Under the pieces are notes generated by a model. The model worked only from the letters and a program-made list of their open reading frames with translations. It was not told the origin of the DNA and searched no databases. A program made the position numbers and the translations under genes. This document shows, one piece after another, positions 11,380 to 22,852 of a stretch of DNA of 64,000 nucleotides. Source of the DNA: Nageia nagi (lineage: Eukaryota; Pinophyta); NCBI GenBank assembly GCA_050084985.1, contig JBITNC010000001.1, forward strand, positions 113,522,001 to 113,586,000, in the 5' to 3' direction. Within the stretch, counting starts at the first letter, position 1, and each line of letters begins with the position of its first letter.

Positions 11380-12450
11380 TTTCATAATTCAAAATGGGAG
11401 TGGCATAATGGTTTTGGGATGACTCATGGATACACAAGGTTCCCTTGACCTTGTAGAATGACTTAAATACTTATAAAAGAGAATGAGTTTGCAAGTTAGT
11501 TCATCACCAGAGCCTGGGAGAAATCATAGAGAATCAAGTGGAGAAAATCAAGAGGTTACTAGCCAAGTAAATGTGTATCCCCACCTAGAGGCCAAACAAC
11601 CTGATATGGATAAGTGATAAAGGTGAAAGGAAAGAATGCTCCATATTGATTGCAAAAATCTCAATATGAATGAAAAATACCATAGGAAAAAGTTATGGGA
11701 TAGAGTGTGGACCAAAGGATTGACTCCCAAGATTCAATGCTTTATGTCGATAACAATATTAGATCATGTGCACACTAGATATATTCTAAGAAGGAAAGAG
11801 ATGATGTTCCCTAATCAATTATTTATGTGCAAGGACTAGAGAAAAATGAATGAACATCTCTGCATCCATTGACATTTTGCAAGTTAATTTGGAGGAGGTT
11901 GGTAGCGATGGTGCAACTACAATAGGTAAGTCCATGAACTCTTGCTAACTTTATAATGCAATGGGAGATCAGAAATATCATAGTAAAAATAAGAACAATG
12001 TGGAATCTATTAGTAGCCCACATCTTCTAGACATTATAGAAAAGAGCATAATGAGAGAATTTTTAATGATTACAATTGAAGCAAAGATAGAGTAGTGGAG
12101 GTATGACTGAGGGTATTTGCAAAAAATACCATGATATGCATACAACTAGATCCCACAAAAGATAGAAAGGTATTGTATTTGTTGAATAGATTCCATTTAG
12201 ATGGGCCCCTAAATGGATCAACAGAGAGGTATAAATCCCCAATGATATGCAATCATGATGAGATAAGGTGATTATAAATGGAGGGGATGGCAACTTGTCC
12301 ATTAATGCATACTCATGGGAATCATCTCCTAAACATCATTCCCCATGAGTTTCATATGCTCAATAATAGATCTAGAAATCATTTTAAATGGTCATCATGT
12401 AGTAATTATAAGTTAGGATGGTAGGATAGTTACCATTCTATTTTCAATCT
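11380..12450 (+). pseudogene. LINE C-terminal zinc-binding (zf-RVT) remnant
   Basis: The open piece at 11636-11839 reads KLWDRVWTKGLTPKIQCFMSI and a tail ending LFMCKD. This matches the general form of the zf-RVT region after plant LINE RTs (a Trp-containing start, then PKI and a final Cys). Sequence to about 12450 may hold a decayed RNase H-like tail, but I cannot recognise catalytic residues in it. Confidence 0.5.
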
Positions 12451-14394
12451 GGAAATCAAATAGCTACACTTTTAGAGAAAGAAAACTAAAGTATATGAGT
12501 TGAGTTAATTCGAGTAGTTGAAAGACGTGAAGAAAGACAAGGAAAGGTAAAAAATTCTTAACATAGGGGGTGCTAGGATATTCCTCAAGGAATGCAAAGG
12601 GAATGATGAAGAATTATCCTAAAGAGTTGTTATAACATGGAAGGAAGACTTTGAAATTATTGAGGGTGTGTCCATTGATTTTTCAATGGGGGCCATAGTT
12701 ATGACAACTAGCATGGGGTGAGGGAAGGTGATTTCACTAGAAAGAGAAAGTGTATCAAGCAAAGATTAATGCATTCTATGATCATGTTAGTCATACCATA
12801 TTTGATGACTTTAGGCTAGCACATATTGAACTATTATTTATTCTTTGAACTACATGGGTAGCTTTTTTTCCTATAGAATTATTTACAAGGGATTATTATA
12901 ATTTTAGGGGTGCAACACGTAAGCATTTCAAATATGAAATCATGAAAAAAATGATACACCTCTAGATGTGAAATCTAAAGAATCATATCTTTCATCAAGT
13001 TTACAAATGTGTAACATTTGTCTCAAAGCATTGATTCTAGGGTCCACACCTATAGATATTTGGATGGTGATAATTTATCACATCCAATAGTTGCAATGCC
13101 TTTGGTTGCATCGAGGTTGAAACATAGGTAGGAGCGACGAAGTCCCTAGTATATTTGATTGACTTGATCAAACCTTTACACTTATTACACCAGTCTTAAT
13201 GATAACCTTAATGCGACTAAATTTTTTCAAAAAGTAACAATAACATTAAACCCAACCTTGATGCGAATAAGTCCTTTAACATGTCGCAATGACTTTGAAA
13301 CTGACTTTGATATGACTAAGTATTTTATACTTATCGTATTGAACTTGCTTGATTGCAAACTTAAATTGACTATGCAAAATAAGTAGTCATATCCAAGTCA
13401 ATATCTACTTCAAAGAGACTTAATAAATTAATATAGTTGCATCAATGTTAACATCTAGGTGGATGCAAATAAAAAGTTCAAAATTTGAAAATCCCAAAAT
13501 CAATTTTCGTTTTTAGAGTTCTAGTCACCCTTGGTCATCACCTTGGGAAACATGCAAATCATATTATCATGAAAAATTATATGAAATTTTATATTTTTTA
13601 TTATTTCATGTCAAAGTACTCTACATCATGAACTTGTCACTTTTTATGGTTCATGAAATGGAGTTATGGTTTGCAAGATATTAAATTTTTAAGTTTCATT
13701 AAATTTGGCAAACTGGATTAAAGTGTTAATTAATTTATTTTTGAGTGTGATTTTCAGTAAGATGAAAGATCTAAATCCTATCATGCAACCACTTCTTACA
13801 AAGGTATCGATCTCAAGAATCTCACTAAAAAGATAAATCAAAAAAATAAGTTTATTTGTGAAAGTTATGCACATTGCATGAAATCGTCCAACAATTCCCC
13901 TATGCCAAGTTAATCAGCATAGAATGGGAATCGCGATGTAAGTATTTTCTCATAAAATGGATACTCATATCTCAAGTTATCACGAAGAACTCTAAAAACA
14001 AGTAGGTACTAGCAACTAATATTTTACACACTTATATCTCCTCTCCTTAACCGTAAAATCATTTCATAAATGACAATGGGCATCTAGATTTAATTGTTTA
14101 CTCCTATAGAAAATTCAAGATTGGAGCGAGCAGTCATGTGAAACGCTATTATCAGACTCGGATTGATTTCAACGTGGGTATGACCAAGCCATGAATCTTC
14201 ACAGGTATTATTCCAAGACGTTCCATAAAAGGACACCCATCATATAGTAGTTGAATTGGCTCATTGAATGTTACGATTGAGAACGCCCTCGGTCACATCC
14301 AAGTGATAGCAAAGTTGATGCGACTAATACTTTTCCCCTTTTTCACCTCCACCTTATTATTTAATCCCATGTAACAAAAGGAAATGCAACCGTC
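12451..14394. other. Unassigned AT-rich stretch with a short dispersed motif
   Basis: No coding sequence is recognised. A motif of the form TTGATGCGACTAAG recurs in degraded form at about 13210, 13258, 13305 and 14318, perhaps a decayed repeat. Nothing else was seen. Confidence 0.35.
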
Positions 14395-15440
14395 AAATAT
14401 ATAACCTTTCCAAGCATTCTTCCAGCATGTTCCACCATCAAACTGTAGAAGAAGGTATGGAAATCAATTACAAAGAAGTTGAAAATATGTTCTCATCGAA
14501 TATTGTGGGTGTGAGTGTTTTGATATGCATGTATCCAAAAAATGAAAGAATACGAAAGACTCTGAACTATCTACAAGATGCATTATGCAGAGAGTTTCAT
14601 TGACTACAATGATGATAGGATATGCACAAAATGGCTAACTAAAATGCAATCTGTGTAATGCAATGATAGCAGCATTCACACAATATTGTCTTTTTGAAGA
14701 GGCTCATAAACATTTAAGTAGATTGAAAGTGTTAGATGTAAGGATAGACTCTACTACAACGTTAACGAGCATTCTTCCATCAGAGTTGTAGAGGAGGTAG
14801 GAGAATTGTTTAATGAGATCCAATTATCGGGTGTTATGTCGGACTCTACAACCCTATCCAACATTCTCCTAATGTGTGCTACCATGGGAGCTCAAGAAGG
14901 TGTGAATATCTCTCAAAAAGTAGTTCAAAATGGTTTCTCATTGAATATTGTGGTTACGAATGCTCTAACACATGCCTGCAAAATGTGGAAGAATGCATAA
15001 TACCTAGGAATCATTTGAGAACATGCATAATGTCTGCTGGAGGTTACTTTGGGGTCAAGGAGGAATAGAAGGGACAAATTCTTTATTACCATTATAAGAA
15101 ACTAGAGGTTACTTTGGGTTGTTTATTATCAGATTTGTGAAGAACCTTTGAGTATGCAATGGCTACCATATTGCAATTAAATTTATCTCCAAAATTATAG
15201 TAAGGGACATTGTTGTGGAAGTTGTGAACTCATTCTATCATTTCAAACATGGAGATTATTACTGATCTAAAACAAATCTATACTAATATAGTGGTTGAGG
15301 ATATTAAATACTTTTATTAAGCATGAGTAACTATTATGCCATTCTACTTGGAATGCATTGTTTACCTTTTTGGCCTTAGCAAAGAAAACTTGAAGAAGCT
15401 TTGAATTCTATTATTAAAATGATCATGACATCGAACTGAA
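14395..15440 (+). pseudogene. PPR-E pseudogene fragment
   Basis: The piece at 14806-15000 reads FNEIQLSGVMSDSTTLSNIL, then LLMCATMGAQEGVNISQKV and NGFSLNIVVTNALTHACKMW: two consecutive PPR motifs of the PLS type. Upstream (14395-14640) another decayed motif pair is visible, and at about 15320-15430 an E-motif-like tail follows. It resembles the other PPR remnants here (45780-49430) closely enough to be from the same subfamily. Frames are broken throughout. PPR-E proteins normally act in organelle RNA editing. Confidence 0.7.
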
Positions 15441-15884
15441 AAGAAAGGAAAGGGATATATCTAAAACCATATCAATTCATCACTTTCAACCCTTCACAGC
15501 GTGTTCCAAACAAATTTCTTGAAAAGAACAAACGATGATTTTGCATAGAATGGTATTCCCTCATTGCTAATTTGAATGCTCATGGAAAGAGGCATTTGAA
15601 ACTAGATACGAAGCTCTAAAACATGTAAAGCTTTATTTTTAATTTTAGATTTAAATTCATCTACAATCCTCTACTTAAGTTAGGCTACAAAGTATTTGAT
15701 GAAATGTTTGTAAACCTAAGCAACAACACTCTAAAAATGGCTTACATCCTTGATCCTTCACAAAATTCAAGATTCCTTGTTTTGATGATTTATCTCAAGC
15801 CAAAGTTTGAAAATCAATAGAATAATCAATTGAGAAAAAATGAGGTGTGAATAGGAATGTCAAGAAACAATGTCATTAATGATG
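15441..15884. other. No feature recognised
   Basis: AT-rich sequence between a PPR remnant and a three-copy repeat. No open frame with a recognisable domain, and no terminal repeats. Confidence 0.4.
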
Positions 15885-16350
15885 TTAAGATACCGATCAT
15901 TAAACAACCATAACTTTCGCATCGAGATTCCATTTTTAGTATCATAAAAATTGTTGGAAAGAGGAAATGATTTTATATATTCTAATAAATATTCAAAGAG
16001 AAACTACAATGACAAAAAATAGAAAATAGAAAAGAAACAACCTTGGGGTTGAGAAATAAGGCCATCAACAATGCAAGGTCTCAACCATCAAATGGTCATA
16101 ACTCTCACATTAGAACTCCATTTTCAGTATTGTCAGAGGAATTGGAAAGAAGATAAGATTTCCTACAATATTATAAATATTTAAGGAGAAAATATGATGA
16201 CGGAAGATAGAAAATTAAAATAAATATTTCAGCTAGACTAAGGGAAGTAAAGAAGTTATAACCGTTAAATAACCATAGCTTTTATATTCAGACTCCATTT
16301 TTCATATCATTTGAACTGTTGGAGAGGTGAAGGCAAGATATTCAAAGTGA
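15885..16350 (+). repeat. Three tandem copies of a repeat of about 180 bp
   Basis: The segment 'accataact...actccatttt...ggaaag' appears with anchors at 15908, 16096 and 16273, spacings of 188 and 177 bp. Each copy continues into an AAATATT-plus-AGAAAAT tail. Copies are clearly diverged. No coding potential and no known family recognised. Confidence 0.7.
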
Positions 16351-17638
16351 GAATATAAAAAAATTAAGTTACAAGATATTAATGCAAGAGAAAAAGTCCT
16401 TCATTCATACTTGAAGCTGATAGAATTGTAGAGCATGAAAAGGGAAGTATTTTACTAGTTTCATTTTATTTTTTTATGAAGATTTCAATTTCTCCTCTAA
16501 TATAAATATATTTTTTTGTAGGATAAGATCGCATGCAATAGCCACAAATTTTCTAGAAGAATAATTGTACAAAAAAACATGACCTAAAGGGATTTGAGCT
16601 AGGAAGTAAACCTACAGTAAGTGAATCATCTTCAAAAGAAAAAACAAAGTACTAGTATACAAGGGAGCTAGTTCGAAGGAAGAGATAAAGCTCTACAATT
16701 TTCTAGTGAAGATTTGTGATAGAATACTAAATAAATGTTGAGTATTAAATAAATAATAAAAAAATTTTAGCATTATAAAAGTTCTGATACAATTCATTTT
16801 GAAGAGGTCTCTCTAGTGGAGCTTGATCTCTAATACTTTGAAAAAGTTTTAAAGCAAGCTTGTAGGCACATGATAATAAAACATGTATTTTGCTTCAAGT
16901 ACTTTGTTGTTATTTATGAGATCATTCTTCAAACTTAGATGGATTGCAATTGAAATTTGACTATTTATCTTTTTCTTTGAGAATCAATGTCCTCTTGAAA
17001 TTCTAACAACTTATAACAAATAGATTTTTAGTAATGTAAAAAATATTTCACTAAAGCTATGTAGTGTAAGATAAAAGTTTGAATAACATGAAACACTTGG
17101 TAATTGAAACACATACAATGTGTATGAATCTAAGTACTAAATTTCATTGTACAATAATCTATCTCCTACAATTTGACAAGCTATGAATAGTCAAATTTTA
17201 CCAAGTATTATCCTTAGCAAGAGTTATTTAGAAAGGATAAACACTTATGGAAACTTTATTCTATCATGATTAAAGGACTTAGATTGTAATACATATTCAC
17301 TTATTTAATTATGTGAAATAAAGCAAGGAAAAATCATTAAAGGAAAATTGATAACTCAACAATTTAACCAACTATGCAGTTGAATTGGATTAATTGATCC
17401 TTCTTATAAGGTAAATCAACAAGGGTTTACTCTTAAGATAAAGGAACTCTTTGTGATGGGAAAAATAATTCAAGTTATCATACAAATTGTAGATAAACCT
17501 AAGTTACTAAGTTGATTACCACCTCTTAAAAAGGAGGATCATAGATCCCTATTATCCCTTTTCTCTTCTTGAAAAGAAATAGCAATCAATAGAATCCATA
17601 GAAATTTATTCTATAAATAAAAGAACTAAAATACTAAT
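16351..17638. other. No feature recognised (AT-rich)
   Basis: Long AT-rich stretch left of Copia-C. No domain-bearing frame, RNA gene or terminal repeat was seen. Its right edge is the target-site duplication of Copia-C. Confidence 0.4.
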
Positions 17639-17643
17639 GAAAC
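17639..17643. repeat. Target-site duplication of Copia-C, left copy
   Basis: GAAAC, identical to 22848-22852. It fixes the left element end at 17644. Confidence 0.85.
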
Positions 17644-18230
17644 TATTAGAAAATTATATATTCCGGAGCAATGGAATGCATAAAATATTGCAGAAAATAT
17701 AAACACAGAAAATGCATAAATTAGAGAGACACAGATATACGTGGTTCACCCAGTTTGGGCTACGTCCACACCAAATAGCCAGTCCTTCCTTTCTATTATC
17801 CAATAAAGTGAAGAAATACAACCTACAGCAGATTCGTTGTAATATCCTCTATTTTCTCTCACAGTCTCACATCTCTATTTCTGCTCACCAACGCATGTTT
17901 ACAACAATGCCCTCATACAAAGAGAGGGGTTACCATTTAGGACAAAAAGAAACCCTAAACTAAACATAAGTTCTATCGTTAGATCATCCGTCTAATTAAC
18001 AACCTAGATTGATTAGAAATTACTATACTTTTACAAGATGATTTTACATCTATTTTTAGCTTCAAGGGTGCTACCCTTGAACCCCCACCGGGGGACCGCT
18101 GGCCCCCAGACCCCCACAGGGGGGACCAGTCCCCCTTGCAACCCCCTCACGTGGAGGGGTGTACAAACTTCCTGGGGTATACATCTGGCTAAAATAAAGA
18201 ACTCTGAATAATCATGCTCCACAGACAATA
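17644..18230 (-). repeat. Copia-C 3' LTR (587 bp)
   Basis: Homologous over its full length to 22263-22847. Both terminal dinucleotides have decayed: on the minus strand it begins TATTGTC where the 5' LTR begins TGTTGTG, and it ends CTAATA where the 5' LTR ends CTAACA. It contains a C-rich block (18070-18165). Confidence 0.9.
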
Positions 18231-18241
18231 ATCTCCCACTT
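18231..18241 (-). other. Copia-C polypurine tract
   Basis: Minus strand AAGTGGGAGAT directly before the 3' LTR start. Primer site for plus-strand synthesis. Confidence 0.75.
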
Positions 18242-18326
18242 GGAGAATGATTGTAGTAACTCTATCGCTGCTTCATTTGCTAGACAATGACTCCTCTTTG
18301 GACCTGGCTATTTCTCATCTTCATCG

Positions 18327-19471
18327 TCATCCTTGAAGACCAATTGAAATTGAGCATATTCTCAATTTCTCCCTAGTTACAACTTTTGTTAGCATATCTG
18401 TAGGATTCTGGCTAGTATGTATCTTTTCCAGCTTTAACTCTCCATCTTCCAACACTGATCGTATGAAATGGTACTTAAGCTGTATGTGTTTAGTCCTAGA
18501 ATGAAATGTTGAGTTCTTTGCAAGATGAATGGCACTTTGGCTATCACTGTATAGCATCCCCATATCATGCTCCTTACCCAATTCACTCATAAACCTTTGT
18601 AACCAAATCATTTCTTTACTAGCCTCTGTAGCAGCAACATACTCTACTTCTGTTGTTGAAAGTGCAACAACACTTTGGATTTTTGAAATCCAACTGACAG
18701 CTGTTCCACCAACAGTAAATACATATCCTGTAGTGCTCCTATTATCTCTATCACCTGCCATATCTGCATCAACATATCCCTGTAGGGAAATGTTTGAACC
18801 ACCAAAGCATAATGCTTGATTTGTGGTACCTTTCAGATATCTAAGAATCCATTTCACTGCCATCCAATGTTCCTTTCCTGGATTATTCATGTACCTGCTT
18901 ACAACTCCCACTGCATGGGCAATATCAGGCCTTGTGCAGACCATTGCATACATTAAGCTTCCAACTGCTGATGCATATGGAACTTTAGACATATAATCCA
19001 TGTCTTCTTGGGTCTTTGGGCACATTTCCTTACTAAGTTTGAAATGGCTAGCAAAAGGTGTACTAACTGGTTTTGCATTGTGCATATTAAATCTTTTTAA
19101 TACCTTTTGTATGTACTCATTCTGAGACAATGTTAATTTGTGATTTTTCCTGTCTCTAGTGATTCTCATACCAAGGATTTGTTTTGCAGCTCCCAAATTC
19201 TTCATTGCAAATGAATTTGCCAATTTTTTTTGAGCACATTTATTTCCTACATGTTAGACCCTGCACCAAGCATGTCATCTACATACAATAACAATATAAT
19301 ATAGCTGCCATCATTTTGCTTTTTCAAATAAACATAATGATCAGAGTGACATCTAGTGTAACCTTGTTCAGACATAAACTTGTCAAATTTTAGATACCAC
19401 TGCCTTAGAGCTTGTTTTAAGCCATACAAGCTCTTCTTCAACCTACACACTAGTTTCTCCTTCCCTTTCAC
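18327..19471 (-). pseudogene. Copia-C reverse transcriptase C-terminal part and RNase H
   Basis: The piece at 19471-19247 holds RLKKSLYGLKQALRQWYLKF and the intact catalytic LLLYVDDML (about 19268-19295). A frameshift in an A8 run near 19230 separates it from 19223-18327 (298 aa). That piece carries the RT/RNase H connection (MKNLGAAKQILGMRITRD, then YASAVGSLMYAMVCTRPDIA) and RNase H blocks: YVDADMAGDRDNRSTTGYVF, VALSTTEVEYVAA, YSDSQSAIHLAKN, HIQLKYHFIR. It ends in the normal Copia C-terminus after DMLTKVVTREKL. This is the best preserved part of the element. Confidence 0.9.
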
Positions 19472-19900
19472 TTCATATCCTTGTGGCTATTATGTATATA
19501 TCTCTTCCTCCAAATCCCCATGGAGAAAGGCTGTCTTTACATCTAACTGCTCAAGATGCAAATCTTCAGCTACTACAAGACTAAAAATAGTTCTCATTGA
19601 AGTCATTTTAACAATAGGAGAAAATATTTCATCAAAATCAATACCTTTCTTCTATGCAAACCCCTTCACCATAAGTCTAGCTTTGTACCTTTATTTTCCT
19701 CCATCTTCTTCCTTCAACCTGTAAACCCATTTATTCTTCAGTGTAGTTTTTCCTACAGGCAACCTGACTAAGTCCCAAGTCTGGTTATGCATTAAGGAGT
19801 CCATCTCTTCTTCCATGGCTACCTCCCACTTCTTCCTGCTTTCAACCTGCATTGCTTCTTCATAACATTCAGGTTCACCAGAATCAGTCAACAATAAATA
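19472..19900 (-). pseudogene. Copia-C reverse transcriptase N-terminal part
   Basis: Reads CYEEAMQVESRKKWEVAMEE, then LMHNQTWDLVRLP and NKWVYRLKEEDGGK, the standard RVT_2 opening. Further on are FDEIFSPIVKMTSMRTIFSL and QLDVKTAFLHGDLEEEIY. Nonsense codons fall after EDGGK (about 19689), after GFA (about 19654), and as a pair after EIYT (about 19487-19493). The frame is otherwise continuous with the integrase upstream and the YVDD piece downstream. Confidence 0.85.
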
Positions 19901-20095
19901 ATATAATGAAGGAGAGTATCATTCAGGGGGTCTACTTATCTTGGTAGATCTTCTAACACCACTTTCAGGTGTTTGGGGTGCCTGTTGCTGTTGTGGTGGT
20001 TGGTTATTATTATTTTCAGGCAGCTTTACTTTTTCAATGATTTCATCAAGAACTACGTATTCCTTATTTTCTTTTTCTTATTTATTTTCCTGCAA

Positions 20096-21112
20096 CTAAT
20101 TCTTATACAAGACCTTTTCATTGAATATTACATCTCTACTCCTAATGATTTTATGATTTTCATAATCATATAAGCGATAACCAAAATCATTAACACCATA
20201 TCCAATAAAGGTACATTTCTTTGACTTTGCCTCAAGCTTTGTTCTATTTTCTTTATCAATATGGACAAAGGCCTCACAACCAAAAGGCTTTAAAAAAGAG
20301 TAGTTTACCTTTTTACCTGTCCATGCTTCCTCTAGAACACCACCATCCAAGGAACTTGAAGGCCCTCTATTTATTAGATAAACAGTAGTATCTACAGCTT
20401 CTGCCCAAAATTGTAAAGGCAATCCTGCATGCAATCTCATGCACCTTGCATGCTCCATGATTATCCTGTTCATCCTTTCTGACACACCATTTTCTTATGG
20501 TGTTCTTGGAACTGTCTTCTCTCTATGAATTCCATGTTTTGAATAGTACCTATCAAACTCTTTACTGTAATATTCACCTCCATTGTCTGATCTAAGACAC
20601 TTCAATTTCTTTCTTGTCTCAATCTCAACCAAAGCTTTCCATTTGTTGAAAGTATCAAATACATCAGATTTATTCTTAATACAATAAATCCAAGTTTTTC
20701 TAGTTGTATCATCAATAAAGGTAACATAATAACGAGAGCCACCGAGAGATGATACCTGAGCAGGTCCCCATACATCTATATGCACAAGCTCTAATTTTTG
20801 GCTCTTATTTTCTTTCCCAACTCTGAGAAATCTAACTCTCTTCTATTTTCCATAAATGCAATTCTCACAGAAATCCAAATCAACATTCTTCAAACCTGGC
20901 AACAAATTTCTTGAGTGAAGAATCTTCATCCCCTTTTCACTCATGTGTCTGAGCCTATGATGCCATAATGTTGCATTTGCTCCTTTGGAAGTTAAAGCAT
21001 TAACAGAGTTAGAAATACCATTGCATAAATACAATGTACCAACCTTTTCACCTCTTGCTATTACCAGTGCTCCTTTGGTGACCTTCCAAGCTTTATTTGT
21101 GAAAGTTGTCAC
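20096..21112 (-). pseudogene. Copia-C GAG-pre-integrase and integrase
   Basis: One frame with a few nonsense codons. The first piece (21112-20843) contains the HHCC zinc region: LWHHRLRHMSEKGM and FCENCIYGK. The next (20785-20495) holds MHIDVWGPAQVSSLGGSRYY with the first catalytic Asp, FIDDTTRKTWIY, and LRSDNGGEYYSKEF with the second Asp. A stop replaces a codon in the TPQENG block near 20492. The piece 20485-20096 resumes with MSERMNRI, which supplies the catalytic Glu, and ends in RSRDVIFNEKVLY. The DDE triad is therefore preserved apart from the interrupting stop. Confidence 0.9.
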
Positions 21113-21249
21113 ACAACCTTCACTACCTAACTACCCTATTGAAATCAAATTTTTCCTTTAGTAGCCATTGGTTTCCATTCTGCTATTTTATAAGAACCTT
21201 ACCCATTCCAAAAATTTTACAGTGTTTATCATCACCCAAATGAACTTGT

Positions 21250-21620
21250 CCAAAATCTCCTTGAACATAGTCATGAAAATATTTCTTATCAGGTGTGGCA
21301 TGGAATGAGGCCCCTGAATCTACCACCTAGGAATTATTAATATTTTCAAAAGAGAGAATCAAAGCATCTTGTAACATCTCACCTGTCACATTTGCTTCAT
21401 GATTATTTTCTTGTTGTGCATCTCCTTCTTTTCCCTTCCGAGATCTACAGTCTCTCTTTAGGTGTCCTTTCTTTCTGCATTTCTAGCACTCTAACCCTGA
21501 TCTGGACTTGGATCTGCCTTTCCTTGATTTACTGTGATATCCTGAGCTCTTTCCTTTTTCCATTTTTCTTCCCCTAAAATTTGCACTCAAAGCATTTCCT
21601 GATGTCTCATCGGAGCTTTT
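21250..21620 (-). pseudogene. Copia-C zinc knuckle and protease region
   Basis: Minus-strand translation gives a basic Ser-rich tract, then a zinc knuckle CX2CX4HX4C (KCRKKGHLKRDC, about 21455-21490). A TAG codon lies between its first two Cys. Next comes the protease active site VVDSGASFHATPDKKYF (about 21270-21325) with the DSG triad intact. A frameshift lies between here and the integrase frame. Confidence 0.75.
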
Positions 21621-22196
21621 TCATCGCATTTCCTCACTAAGGATAGCACCGACAACATCATCAAACTTTAAAGTACTAGATCTAGACACAGAGTTACTAA
21701 TGGCCATTACTAAACCATTCCAACTTTCTAGTAATGAGCACAAGAATAACAGAGCTCTAACTTCATCATCAATGTTTACCTCTATAGAACTTAACTGACT
21801 TGTAACAGTATTAAAATCATTTAAATGATCTGCAACAGATCCACCTTCCGACATCTTCATATTAAATAATTATTTCATAAGAAATACCTTGTTTGAGGTT
21901 GAGGGTTTTTCATATAGTTTCAACAACATCTGAAATAAACCCTCTATTGTTGTTTCCTTCGAAATGTTGAAGGTGATTGATGCAGCGAGGCTCAACCGTA
22001 CTGCTTCAAGTGCCTTTCTATCGAGAAGGTTCCAATCTTCATCTGTCATATCCGTTAGCTTATTTATTTTTCCACCCAATGGTAGGTACAGATCTTTCTG
22101 ATATAGATAATCTTCCATCTGCATCTTCCATAGTGAGAAGTTTTGGCTGTTAAATTTCTCGACCCTAAACTTACCATCTTCTGCCATTGCTCCCAC
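21621..22196 (-). pseudogene. Copia-C gag
   Basis: The start at 22196 gives MGAMAEDGKFRVEKFNSQNF, with a likely true start at MAEDGKF a few codons later. It is followed by SLWKMQMEDYLYQKDLYLPL, a hallmark of TNT1/Tork-like gag. One stop near 21871 splits it from the in-frame 21860-21621 piece, which holds GSVADHLNDFNTVTSQL and LLCSLLESWNGLV-like UBN2 sequence. Gag would form cytoplasmic virus-like particles. Confidence 0.85.
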
Positions 22197-22247
22197 TCGA
22201 ATGAGGAATCCTTCTTTCCTACGAGTTTATCAGCCAAATAGACCTTC

Positions 22248-22260
22248 AACTCTGATACCA
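22248..22260 (-). other. Copia-C primer-binding site
   Basis: Minus strand TGGTATCAGAGTT, complementary to the 3' end of initiator-Met tRNA, two bases from the 5' LTR end. This fixes the orientation. Confidence 0.9.
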
Positions 22261-22262
22261 GT

Positions 22263-22847
22263 TGTTAGAAAATTATATATTCCAGAGCAATGGAATGCAT
22301 AAAATATTGCAAAAAATATAAACACAAAAAATGCATAAATTAGAGAGACACAGATATACATGGTTCACCCAGTTTGGGCTACGTCCACACCAAATAGCCA
22401 GCCCTTCCTTTCTATTATCCAACAAAGTGAAGAAATACAACCTACAGTAGATCTGCTATAATATCCTCTATTTTCTCTCACAGTCTCACATCTCTGTTTC
22501 TACTCACCAATGCATGTCTACAACAATGCCCTCATACAAAGAGAGGGGTTACCATTTAGGGCAAAAAGAAACCCTAAACTAAACATAAGTTCTACTGTTA
22601 GATCATCTGCCTAATGAATGACCCAGATTGATTAGAAATTACTATACTTTTATAAGATGATTTTACATCTATTTTTAGCTTCGGGGGCACTACCCTCGAA
22701 CCCCCACGGGGACCGCTGGCCCCTAGACCCTCGCAGGGGGGACCAGTACCCCCTGCAACCCCCCCGCATGGAGGGGTGTACAAACTTCTTGGGGTATACA
22801 TCCAGCTAAAATAAAGAACTCTGAACAATCATGCTCCACACACAACA
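22263..22847 (-). repeat. Copia-C 5' LTR (585 bp)
   Basis: Minus strand TGTTGTGTG...CTAACA. In the first 265 bp, hand comparison with the 3' LTR gave about 17 differences, essentially all transitions. It holds the same C-rich/G-rich block (22680-22780). Confidence 0.9.
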
Positions 22848-22852
22848 GAAAC
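22848..22852. repeat. Target-site duplication of Copia-C, right copy
   Basis: GAAAC, matching 17639-17643. Confidence 0.85.

Larger units (their letters stand above)
7650..12450 (+). mobile_element. Decayed plant L1-type LINE (non-LTR retrotransposon)
   Basis: Plus-strand conceptual translation gives, in order, a gag-like ORF1 with a zinc knuckle, an endonuclease (EEP family), a reverse transcriptase and a zinc-binding region, as in plant L1 LINEs. Every domain is broken by stops and frameshifts. I could not place exact ends: no clear poly(A) tail or target-site duplication was found. The left end seems to abut the PPR array near 7640. Confidence 0.8.
17644..22847 (-). mobile_element. Copia-C, complete but decayed Ty1-copia retrotransposon
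   Basis: Both LTRs (587 and 585 bp) are present and are flanked by the perfect 5-bp duplication GAAAC (17639-17643 and 22848-22852). On the minus strand it reads 5' LTR, primer-binding site, gag, protease, integrase, RT, RNase H, polypurine tract, 3' LTR. The gag type and the YVDD-containing RT resemble plant TNT1/Tork-like elements. Most of pol stays in one minus-strand frame, with single nonsense codons and two frameshifts. This suggests moderate age. Confidence 0.95.

Noticed and set aside
18031-18228. 65-codon minus-strand open frame inside the Copia-C 3' LTR (and its counterpart at 22598-22828)
   Set aside because: It lies within the GC-rich LTR block, differs between the two LTRs, and has composition explained by the G/C runs. 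No protein family.
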